Shown piece by piece: positions 52,531 to 61,794 of a stretch of 64,000 nucleotides of DNA. The stretch's first letter is position 1; each line of letters opens with the position of its first letter. Source of the stretch: Reticulitermes speratus (lineage: Eukaryota > Arthropoda > Insecta > Blattodea > Rhinotermitidae). The notes under the pieces were generated by a model. The model saw only the letters and a list, made by a program, of their open reading frames with translations, was not told where the DNA came from and ran no database searches. The DNA lies in assembly GCA_021186555.1 (NCBI GenBank), contig JAJKFL010000002.1, forward strand, positions 3,324,501-3,388,500, written 5' to 3'. The position numbers were made by a program, and so were the translations under genes.

Positions 52531-53187
52531 AAATTTGATGTGCTTTACATGTGTTATTACTGCACCATTACGCTAGGACAAGTACCCCACTTGCCTCGCA
52601 TTTGGTGCAATCTTCTAGGATAGTGTGAAATTTCTAGGATTCTATTCGCTGCCTTGCTTCCGCTGTTGGCGCTCTGATACAAGGCTCACGGATTCGAATC
52701 GCTCTCAATGTAGGAATGATTGCAGGCTAGCTGGTAGCGAGTTCTGCGATTCTCTTAGCCGTATAGTGAAGGCTTCCGGTCTTCTGGGATGTGACTCTGT
52801 GTCGCTTCCCGACGTTTCTAAGTAATTTGTCACTTTTATTTCAAGATAAAGGCGATACGTCAATTTGAAACTTCTGAAACCAGTCAGCGACGACGGGAAT
52901 TCTAGGTCTATGGTTGGCCTGTGTTTGTACATGCACTGCGATAGGCCAGGCTGTTGTGCAGGAAATACAAACAAATGTGTGAAAGGGTTCTTTGTTCGAG
53001 GATTAATTGTGGAAGCACAGTGACGAGATGAAGCAGTTATGAAGGCGAGTAGACTGCGTGTGTCTGACCATCAATGTTGCTCGCACTAATCCACATGTTC
53101 CTGAAGTGCTGTATGAATATCACTACGCTGCATATCACACATTCCTTCTACTTGTCCATTATGTTTCTTAGTGTATTTAATTACTGT
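52531..53187. other. mostly unique
   Basis: 52765-52830 (GGTCTTCTGGGATGTGACTC, CTTCCCGACGTTTC) is an arm fragment of the foldback family. Confidence 0.35.
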
Positions 53188-53420
53188 AGGCGGAGACGGT
53201 ATAGCTCAGACAGTATAGTGACTAGGCGACGGGCTGGACGATCCGGGTTTCGAATCCAGGGAGTTGTAAGAGATTCATCTGTTTTCGAAAACATCCAGAC
53301 CGGGTATGCGGCCCATCCAACATGGGTACCTGGCCGGTCCGGGGCCTGAACCCGAGGTCAAGACTGGAGCTATATCTCCACTCCCCCTATGTACCTTCTT
53401 GGCGTGGACAGGGACGATAT
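53188..53420 (+). mobile_element. diverged SINE family A, copy 10
   Basis: GGTATAGCTCAGACAGTATA head, GGGTTTCGAATCCAGGG, GTACCTGGCCGGTCCGGG. Confidence 0.6.
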
Positions 53421-53729
53421 GACATTTACTCTTCAACATACGTTGGCCGCGTTGTACAAGGCGCTTACTGTCTTATCTCAAAAGTATCAAAATCCATTTT
53501 TATCGACATTGGTAGCAACTTTTCAAATTTAGCCATTTAATTAGGGAATTAGCCACGAGGAAGACGAAGTGTAAGTCGCCCCCGTCGTAGATGGAGTGAA
53601 CTTTGCGGCTGATGTATAAGTTCGGAACAGGCATCAATGCCTAACCCATGAAGCGAAAAAGAAGAATTAGGGAATTACTGAATCGTCGAATTTTTGCAGT
53701 TGCTTGAGAAAGAGTCTGTATAATGGGTT
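53421..53729. other. unique stretch
   Basis: 53525-53665 (AGCCACGAGGAAGACGAAGT) resembles a LINE 3' end but is too short to assign. Confidence 0.3.
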
Positions 53730-54050
53730 AGGTTTCCCCGTGTGGTGACCGGGGAAAAGAATAGTCCCACTGCAGCCCATGCAGGTCGTAAAAGGCGACC
53801 AAAATGGGTACCCAGTGCCTGGGGGTATAGCTGGGCCACCCTGCCCCGGGGGTTATAAATTCGGTGGACTGGCCCTCCAGGTTGGGGGTTGGGCGACAGG
53901 CTGAGAACCTGTCACTGTAAAAAGCTGACGTTTTAGGAAACCTAAAATGTGGCTTCGGAACAGTCGGAAGAGTGGACTGGGAAGGGCCATTAAGGAAGCG
54001 AAGGTCCGCATTGGACTGTAGTGCCGCCGAAGAAGAAGAATGGGTTAGGT
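53730..54050 (+). mobile_element. LINE 5'-UTR-derived piece
   Basis: GGTCGTAAAAGGCGACCAAA, GGGTACCCAGTGCCTGGGGG and GGACTGGCCCTCCAGGTTGG form the GC-rich leader I associate with arthropod LINEs of the 7605-8236 type. It passes straight into GCCGCCGAAGAAGAAGAA, so the coding part is missing. Confidence 0.6.
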
Positions 54051-54180
54051 TTTGGGGGCAAAGTGTTCCGTACACTCGCTGTCAGCTGTTCTGAAGCCTT
54101 CGCTTTGTACTCGTAGACTTCAAGGCTCAGCGTCACACCTCAGCTGAGCTGCTGACACGTGAAAGAATTCCAGAAATAGT

Positions 54181-54221
<41 letters not shown>

Positions 54222-54530
54222 ACTCTTGTCTTCAAGGACTTAGTTGTAATCGAATCTTGGCACTGTACTTTGTTGGCTGCTTTTATCTCCACCTCATCAT
54301 TTCCTGTTCCCCGTCCTTGTTTGCTTCTATTCCTACGACTCAGCTGTTTGACATCAACCGTGTACACCAGGCCAACACCGTTTACACCAGGCCAACATCC
54401 CGACGCTAAAACAAACAGCTGTTGTCCTGTTCAGTATTGAAGGCACCCTAACCTTTTGTTGCTGCGATGTTCGGCGAATTCCGTAAAAAAAAAACACGCA
54501 GTACCACACATAAATGTATCTGAAAATAAA
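54051..54530. other. unique stretch with an (AT)n run
   Basis: (AT)n at 54186-54219; the 19-bp GTTTACACCAGGCCAACA-like unit is duplicated at 54360-54398. Confidence 0.4.
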
Positions 54531-54782
54531 ATGGAGTTGAACTCGGTTATAACAACCTCAGTATGTGCGACACCTCGTCTATAACGTTACATATTCAGTG
54601 GTACAAACTTCTTCCCCATAAGGCATGTATTTTTCTGCCGTGCTTAGTACGACATAACAGCATCTACCTCGGATATAACGACATTGGCAGTCATTGGTTC
54701 CAAAATAATTTTGCAAGAAGTACGCTATTTTGATAATTTAGCCGTCTCCTCGTCCCCTTTCAGATTGCTATATAAATCCCAT

Positions 54783-55084
54783 GCCGATCCCAGTGGCCGC
54801 GCGGTCTAAGGCGTCGGTCTACGGCCGTTCGCTTACTGGGATTGTGGGTTCGAATCCCGTCTAGGACATGGATGTCTGTCTGTTGTGAGTGTTGTGTGTT
54901 GTCAGGTAGAGGTCTCTGCGACGGGCTGATCCCTCATTCAGAGGAGTCCTACCAAGTGTGGTGTGTCTAAAGTTTGTGTCGTCCAGAGGGGTCCTACCGA
55001 ATGTGGTGTGTCTGAAGTGTGTGTTCGCGAAACCTCGAAAAATGAGGAGGACTAGGCCCCCTAGGGGCTGTCGAGCCATAGGAA
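54783..55084 (+). mobile_element. SINE family C, copy 8, with TSD
   Basis: TATATAAATCCCA on both sides. Head GCCGATCCCAGTGGCCGCGC; a ~45-bp internal duplication (TCCTACCRARTGTGGTGTGT twice). Confidence 0.9.
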
Positions 55085-55232
55085 AAAATATATATAAATC
55101 CCAGGCCTGGACAGTGATAGTAAGAACGTTAGTTGCTTTGTGTGTAAAGTTCGCCTCTACGTTTCTCTTCCTGGACTTAACAGGAGACTAGTAAAGTGAT
55201 AACACGGCTACAGTCACTACTAAAGGAAGGTT

Positions 55233-55500
55233 TTGAGCGTCAAAAGAAAAGTTAAAGTGATACGACAAATTGAAAATGAGAGAGAGGGGGGGGGGGGGGG
55301 TGGAATCTGAAGTGTGTCGGAAATTTGGTGTCATAAATTCTACCATCCAAACGATTTGGAAAAATGGAACCAAAGTTATTAGTGCTTTCGAAGAGAACTG
55401 GTCGAGAATAAAGTGATTTAGAAAGCCTGAAAGAAGTGACGTCGAAAGGGCGCTGCGTAAGTGTTTTAAGCAAGACAGAAGTGACACTATCCAAGTGACA
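55233..55500 (+). pseudogene. Tigger/pogo transposase N-terminal (CENP-B-type DNA-binding) fragment
   Basis: Reads KRKVKVIRQIENE, then ESEVCRKFGVINSTIQTIWK, FEENWSRIK and FRKPERSDVERALRKCFKQD: the two helix-turn-helix units of CENP-B/Tigger DNA-binding domains. A 15-G run (55286-55300) shifts the frame and a stop follows SRIK. Nothing of the DDE domain remains. Confidence 0.8.
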
Positions 55501-55797
55501 CTATCCTCTTCTCGTGATAACTTTTGTTCTTCCTAAATTCTAATTTTAAGTTAATGTGTTTTTTTAGCATAAACCTGTATGAAAATTTACAATTATAGAA
55601 GAGGAATTTTTCTATTATTTCTGAATTGTAATTGTAATTTAAATTTGAAACAGATCACAGCGTTAGCATTAAGTAATATGTCTGCAGGCCTGTAGTTTGT
55701 CTTGAGATATCTTTCCTTCACTTCTAACACACACCTCGTTTAGAGCGACAGAATTTATTCGGTCTCTTCGATGACCTTATAACCGAGTTCGACTGCA

Positions 55798-56124
55798 CTT
55801 AAACAAGGAAACCAGATGTATGTAAAAAACAGCTAATGTGAAAGGAAATGAGACCTCGAGTCTTTGCAGGATACATGAAACTGTAAATATATGTTCTTAT
55901 ATTTAAACTTTTTTTAAATTAAATTCATCTACATGTTGTTGCCGTTGTACGTCAGACAACAGTGGCATGGCTACAGTCCTGCTGTGGATGTGCTGTCGAC
56001 GAGTACATATTGCCCCTTCCGAGAATCAAATCCAGGTCTGTAAGCGCTCAGGAGCGTAGCTAGGGTATCGAGTGGACATTAAACAACTTCCGTAATTAAT
56101 ACGGCGTCGTTATATATATATATA
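55798..56124. other. unique stretch
   Basis: Nothing recognised. Confidence 0.35.
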
Positions 56125-56345
56125 TATTTCCAATGGCTCGACAGCCCCTTGGGGGCCTAGGCCGCCTTATTTTTCGAGGCTTCACGATCACACTTTTTAG
56201 ACACACCACACACTCGGTAGGAGTCCTCTGGACGAGTGATCAGCCCGTCGCAGAGACCTCTACCTGACAAAAACAACACTCACAACAGACAGACATCCAT
56301 GCCCATGCGGAATTCGAACCCACGATCCCAGCAAGGTCGTTGTAG
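56125..56345 (-). mobile_element. SINE family C, copy 9 (head-truncated)
   Basis: Antisense; stops at GAACCCACGATCCCAGCAAG within the tRNA-like head. Confidence 0.85.
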
Positions 56346-56483
56346 AACCTCATTAACAATATGTTCCTCATTTGGCATAATAACGCGTTCTTTGCTCATG
56401 ACAGCGGACCGTATCCAAGGTAACACTTGCAGCGCACACAGATGCATATTTCAGCGGTACAACACGCTGTACCCTTTCATAAA

Positions 56484-56729
56484 GGTAAAGTTCTCCCTAG
56501 AACAGGCCATGAAGGCCCAGAGGGGGAGTAGAGGTATAGCTGTACTCTTTCTTTAACCCTGGTACTAGATGGGGGTGGGTGGTCAACTCCAAGCCCCGGC
56601 CGCTTTACCCCCGGGAAAGAGACCAGGTACCTATTGTATATGAGGCTGGGTGGGCCCCAGGGCCAGTCTGGACGGCTGCGAAAAATCTCGCCTCTACCGG
56701 GATTCGATCCCCGGACCGTCCAGCCCGGT
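56484..56729 (-). mobile_element. SINE family A, copy 11
   Basis: Antisense, head lost after CCGTCCAGCCCG. GTACCCTTTCATA is repeated on both sides (about 56469 and 56728), the likely TSD. Confidence 0.85.
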
Positions 56730-56972
56730 ACCCTTTCATACCCCTACCTTAGTGGTTAAAACTATATCAGTCTCGCGAACACGGTGCTGTTGTAATGATC
56801 CATGGAGAGGAGATGTAAGGATTAACGGACTGGCGTGTTGTCTATGTAGCTAGGCAATAAAACAACTTACTGCTGCTGCTGTATCATGCAGTGATCACCT
56901 GGTAGCTCTTGGTTGAGCACGTGAAGGTGACATCGACATGTTTATCTTTTATTTTCCCCCTCTTCTTTTTCT
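56730..56972. other. unique stretch
   Basis: Nothing recognised. Confidence 0.35.
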
Positions 56973-57256
56973 TGAGGGCCCCGCAGCAGAAGCTACGGAC
57001 GCACCGCAGCCTTAAGGCTTATTGTGCAACCCTGCGATGAAGATGAAGAGAAAGATGATGGGTTTTTTCATTTTTCCAAGTAATGGAGCACCGGTGGAAT
57101 GAAATTGACAGGGGAAAACCGAAGTACTTGGAGCAAAACCTGTCCCAGTGCCAATTTATCCACCACAAACCCCACATGGACTGACCCGGGATCGAACCCG
57201 GGCCTCCGCGGTGAGAGGCCGGCGATTAACCGCCTTAGCCATGGCACGGCCTTATC
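56973..57256 (-). mobile_element. tRNA-derived SINE family E, copy 5 (full length)
   Basis: Antisense: head GGCCGTGCCATGGCTAAGGC, B box GGTTCGATCCC, then GGTCAGTCC and a GC-rich 3' part (GGCCCCGCAGCAGAAGCTAC). Confidence 0.9.
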
Positions 57257-57342
57257 ACAGCATGTCTTACAGCATAATGTACAGCCCACTGAACTGTAAA
57301 CTATGTTGCTTTCTTTGCATAAACTGGACAAAATGAACGTAT

Positions 57343-57546
57343 GTGAGGGAGGTCATGTCCTTCTGCTCGCATGTGTTACCTCTGCAAATACTGAAGAGAT
57401 TTGGGCTAAAATTTGACTTTACCAGGGGGGAATTAGTGGTTATTCTTATGGATGAAATACACATTGTAGTCTGTTCTGGAATCGAACTGTATCGATTTAG
57501 TGACGACATACTGAAGTCATGCAGGATGTCGAATGAGGTAGGCTGA
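57343..57546 (+). CDS. weak candidate exon
   Basis: An open frame includes KRFGLKFDFTRGELVVILMD then EIHIVVCSGIELYRFSDDIL and ends beside a possible donor GAG|GTAGGC. Composition is protein-like, but the acceptor is unclear and no family is recognised. Confidence 0.2.
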   Translation: MREVMSFCSHVLPLQILKRFGLKFDFTRGELVVILMDEIHIVVCSGIELYRFSDDILKSCRMSNEVG

Positions 57547-58034
57547 TATCTGTCCGCACAGTCCGCATCTGGTGGACGTCGGTGTAGATCTGTACATAAT
57601 GCTGGTGATCATTTATGAGTGTCTTGAAAAATCGACGCAAGGGAGAACGTACTTTTCTCATGGACGTAAATGAAATTACATTTACGTAAATACCGTGAAA
57701 CTGTATGACACTGAAAGTAAAGAGCTGTGGTAACTCTTACACCACGGAACACACCGTTGGCAGTCTGTTAGGCCCGGTGCACACATCCGTTTTTCTAACA
57801 TGCGGTGACGCTGCGTTGCCGCTGCGGGGCCGTAGCAACTCACCCAAACCAACGCAATAGATGGACGTACGGTGACACAACGTCGACGGAGGTATGTGTG
57901 CACTACCCAACTGACTTCAGTGTATCCCACACCGTAATTACGGCAACGCAGCGTCACCGCACGTTAGAAAAACGGATGTGTGCACCGGGCCTTAACAATT
58001 AAGCACAGGGCAGAGGTACTGTACGTATAATGTA
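57547..58034. other. unique stretch with a 28-bp inverted repeat
   Basis: TTAGGCCCGGTGCACACATC at about 57768 is inverted at about 57973-57994 (GATGTGTGCACCGGGCCTTA), and inner bases also pair (GCGGTGACGCTGCGTTGC / CAACGCAGCGTCACCGC). This looks like a ~225-bp MITE at 57768-57994. Confidence 0.6.
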
Positions 58035-58545
58035 ACAATGTGACGCGTTCGCGTGACCATTGCTGCCGTGGAAAAGCAGTAAGTATTACATATTCTGAGT
58101 GTGTGTCTGTAGCCTTAGTTATCCAGCATGCAAAGCGCATGCGCCTTATTATATTGTCATCTGTGGCCTGTCTGGCTGTACCATATTTTTCCACATTATC
58201 TCATAAACGGCACGATTTTCGGGAAAAAGTTATTGAACATAAAATGTGTGTTTTGATTTTCTCTACAACGTTTGTCTGAAATATTTCTCATTCTAAGAAG
58301 AATTCAGCGAGATTTATCATAAATGTACATAGGTCTTCATGTAAAGTATTCGTCATTCTTGTCAGATTTGAATGGAAATTGAAAATTTTCTCGAAACATT
58401 TTCGGAAAATCTCAAATATCAGATTTAATGAAAATCGATACAGTGGGGGCTGAGTAGTTGTTCCAGACGGAACAACGGACGGACAGACGGACAGCCATGT
58501 CGAAGCTAATATTCCTTTTCGCCAGTTTTGCGAACGCGTCTAAAA
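58035..58545 (+). mobile_element. ~510-bp non-coding TIR family, copy 3
   Basis: GTGACGCGTTCGCGTGACC left, GCGAACGCGTCTAAAA right; full colinearity with 34480-34990. Confidence 0.85.
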
Positions 58546-58768
58546 TACGTGTTACGAATTAAATTATTATAGAGAAGTTTTTCAAAAGTGGGGAGGTTCA
58601 GGTATCCAGTGAATTACGTGATGTCAGAATTTGCGGTGTCGAACGTGCGTCTGTACTTTTATATGTGAAACAGAACAAAGAACCGAAGTAGTTTGCATTC
58701 AGAGAGGAAGACTGGACATCGTAAAGGTTGCGCACTTGCGAAAAACAGATAACGAATTTGTAAGTAAC
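58546..58768. other. unique stretch
   Basis: Nothing recognised. Confidence 0.35.
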
Positions 58769-58868
58769 AATATGTGGCGTTTCACTGTATTAGCACCGTG
58801 CATTTTATTTAAATCAAACATTAAGACCAACGAATGCACTATATTGACCAATTTTATTCTGGCCTATT

Positions 58869-58915
58869 TCCCTACACGTGTTTCGGAACTTTAAAGTTCC
58901 ATCTTCAGGGGTTTT
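58869..58915 (-). ncRNA. hammerhead-like ribozyme motif (left arm)
   Basis: Minus strand: CCC, CTGAAGA, T, stem GGAAC/GTTCC (TTTAAA loop), GAA, ACACGTGT, A, GGG. Confidence 0.65.
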
Positions 58916-59142
58916 TTTTGTCTTATGCTACCAGATATTCACATATTAAAAACAAATTCACAATATATACAACAGTCTGTTGAACAGTCTTAAAACCTCA
59001 TAACTGATAAAGGTACACATCGTACAACTTCTAAAGTGCTCTGAATATTTATTTATATGAGGTTTTAAGACTGTTCAACAGACTATTGTATATATTGTAA
59101 ATTTGTTTTTAATATGTGAATATCTGGTAGCATAAGACAAGA

Positions 59143-59188
59143 AAACCCCTGAAGATGGAACTTTAAAGTTCCGGAACACGTGTAGGGA
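59143..59188 (+). ncRNA. hammerhead-like motif (right arm), one core base changed
   Basis: As the left arm, but GGAACACGTGT replaces GAAACACGTGT. Confidence 0.55.
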
Positions 59189-59254
59189 AATAGGCCAGAA
59201 TAAAATTGGTCAATATAGTGCATTCATTGGTCTTATTGTTTGAATATGTGGCGT

Positions 59255-59587
59255 GTTTGCTACCTTTTGTTTCATTGCTTCTGTACAGTGAGACGTACGT
59301 AAAGGCCATAAAACGTGTGAACCAGTTTATTTGTGCAACTTTTTTTCTTATATATAAATGTCAGTTACTCCTATACATGTAATGGACCTAAGAATAAGCA
59401 ACAATAAAATCTGTTAAAATTAGTCTATATGGCAAACATTTCAAGTGAACAGATCACATAAATCGAGGCTCAATAATGTATTGTTTTTTGTCTGCTGCTG
59501 GTTTAAAATGCTAGTTTTTAAGTCTGATATAAAGCGACGAAAATACTCTTCTTGACAAGTTACAGGTATAGAGAAACGTCTGCCAAC
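59255..59587. other. unique stretch
   Basis: Nothing recognised. Confidence 0.35.
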
Positions 59588-59855
59588 GTCGCGGGTTCGA
59601 TTCCCTATGATGTCACTGGAATTTTTCATTGACATAACCCTTTCGGTCGCACTGTGGCCCTGGGGTCGACTCAGCGTCTAACAGAAATGAGTACCAGGAA
59701 TCTTTCCTAGGGGGTAAAGGCGGCCGGTGCGTAGGGCTGACAACCTTACCACCTTCATGTGCCGATTGTCTAGAAATCTGGGAGCCTCAACCTCCTGGGA
59801 CCCTAAGGGCCTGTCCAGGCCTGTAATGGGGTTGCTTTACCTTTACCTTTAGCTT
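59588..59855 (+). mobile_element. SINE family B, copy 6 (head-truncated)
   Basis: Starts at CGTCGCGGGTTCGATTCCCT; ends TTTACCTTTACCTTTAGC. Confidence 0.9.
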
Positions 59856-59997
59856 TTTACCGCGCATCGGGTGTAGGTGGTTGCGAGTTCAAATCTCAGA
59901 AGCAATATCCCAGACGTTCATGAACACCTCCACCACCAGTACCAAATTATCGACACAGACAGGCTATTGAGCGTCATTTAATACCTGTGGTTAATTG

Positions 59998-60200
59998 AGC
60001 TGCATATAAACTTTACATTACTTGCACCGTACATTCTCTTTGCTTATATAAATCTTATTCCCACAAATGTACACAGTTTATGTTATTTAACACAACTCTT
60101 TATTATTAAAAAAAATGCCCAAACATGTTTCGAACCAATTTTTTAAGTTTATCTTCAGGGGCTTACTTGTTCAAATTACATCAGCTGTACATGTTCTGCG
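59998..60200 (-). mobile_element. single arm of the 19984-21182 element family
   Basis: ACATTACTTGCACCGTACAT, CAAATGTACACAGTTTATGT and ATTACATCAGCTGTACATG follow the left arm of 19984-21182 throughout. Confidence 0.8.
60118..60162 (-). ncRNA. hammerhead-like motif, decayed
   Basis: Minus strand: CTGAAGA, T, AAACTT...GGTTC, GAA, ACATGT. Stem II mostly lost. Confidence 0.4.
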
Positions 60201-60209
60201 ATCTGGTCC

Positions 60210-60720
60210 CTTTTACTTTTTTATTCCCACTTTTTGATTCGCCTTGTTTTTTTTATCGATTGATTTATTTTGATACATTTTACATTCTGTATTTTTAATT
60301 TTTCTTTACTTTTTATACTTTTTTAATCCATTATTTTTATTTGTATTTTTATTTCCTATTTTTGTTTTTATTATATTTTTATTGTTTGTTCAATTTGATT
60401 TCTTTTTATACTTTTTAGTTATGATTTTATTTTTATTTTCCTTTTTTTGATTTTAATTTTTTTTAATAGTTTCAATTTAATTATTCCTTTATTCTTATTT
60501 TAATTTTTACCCCTTGTTTCCTTTCTTTTATGATTATTATTCTTATATTTTATTTTTATTCCTCATTTGTTTTACTTCTACTTTTATTATTTTAATTTTT
60601 CCTTAGTTATTTTACAATTCCCTCTTTGTAGTTAATACATTCGTTTATTTGCTTTACTTCCCTTCCCGTTATTGCTGCATTCCATACATTTTTCTCCCAT
60701 TATTCTCACCCTGCCCCAAA
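60210..60720. repeat. T-rich low-complexity tract
   Basis: About 500 bp of TTTTTAT/TTATTTT-like irregular units, strongly strand-biased for T. Confidence 0.8.
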
Positions 60721-61079
60721 GGCAGCACTTGGCCATACTGAGACCGGTTCTCGTACGGGTATCCTAGTATCCACTTTTCATGTCTCTCTCTCCCCCCCCC
60801 CCCCCCCGCTGTTTTGATTCTTTATTCTTCTAATTTATTCGTTTGCATTTTTAATTTTTACTGTTGGTTTATTTGTATTTTATTTATCTAGCTTTATCCT
60901 TATATTTTCCTCCTTTACTGTTACTCTATTCCATATATGTTTTCCAGCTGTCTTAGCTGTTTGCATTCTCGGTACCTCCAGCAGCTTTACGTTGTTTGTG
61001 TTCTTCTACCCTATTGGCTGTCATCACATCATACTGATTGCTACCCTGCCGCACTTTCCAGAATCTACGTTACAGGTTG
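60721..61079. other. unique stretch with a 16-C run (60792-60807)
   Basis: Nothing recognised. Confidence 0.35.
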
Positions 61080-61228
61080 CTGGCTTTCTTTCCTACTCGG
61101 ATTCTTGACCTGTGAGGATGGGACCAATACGTTGTCCCGAAACGTCGGTAAACAATTATCACACGAAGCCGCGTAATACCCCAGAAGACCGCAGATTTCA
61201 TCAACATCGCGGCGGAAACCTGAAATCA
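61080..61228 (+). mobile_element. foldback ribozyme element, right arm only
   Basis: GTGAGGATGGGACCAATACG, GTTGTCCCGAAACGTCGGTA, CAGATTTCATCAACATCGCG, GCGGAAACCTGAAATCAA: right arm and tail of the 15294-15559 family. Confidence 0.8.
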
Positions 61229-61794
61229 ACATTGACATTTAAATTGAAGTCCCAGTTACTCACAATACTGATATGCCGGCTAACTTCCGATATTTCGCTT
61301 TTTTCCAGCAGAAATGTTGTGGTCAGAAAATGCGTCATATAATGATAAGTTTTGTTATACGTAGGTATGTGTGAGATAGATTTCCTTCTGACGCTTCAGG
61401 AAATAACGGATATCCGTAAGCTGTTGCTTGTACGAAGTGTGGCTGTTGTGTGGCTGTTTTGTGGCTGTTGAGTAATAAGATTAGTTTTTAAAATGTTCTG
61501 TCTTAGTGAAATTATTGTACCTCCATGTTTTTTCTCTTCAGGTCCGTTTTAATACACTTTCGATCCTCCTGCAAAAAACAAATTATGGGGCCCCTGTATA
61601 TCGTGAGTGATGATTGGCCATAAATGTAGGAAATCACAAATTGGGACGCGATCAAATTTTTTTTGTACAGTACAGCATAAAAGTTATGGTCACGATCTGT
61701 TTCGCGACGCTGTACAGTAACGACTGTCAATGTGTAAATGCTTCTGCCGTTTTGTAACTATATTTGTGCTGCAGTAGAAGAAAGTAGAGAAATG
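61229..61794. other. unique stretch
   Basis: Nothing recognised. Confidence 0.35.

Larger units (their letters stand above)
54531..55797 (+). mobile_element. pogo/Tigger-like transposon relic with a nested SINE
   Basis: Left end GAGTTGAACTCGGTTATAAC and right end TATAACCGAGTTCGACTGCA are inverted. Between them are a SINE C copy (54783-55084) and transposase coding remains (55233-55500). The catalytic part is deleted. Confidence 0.75.
58781..59242 (-). mobile_element. ribozyme foldback element with perfect 12-bp TSD
   Basis: AATATGTGGCGT at 58769-58780 and 59243-59254. Arms CAAACATTAAGACCAACGAA... (58817-59000) and inverted (59045-59242). Minus-oriented tail at the left (GCACCGTGCATTTT). Both arms carry the ribozyme motif. 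Loop about 45 bp, no ORF. Confidence 0.9.
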
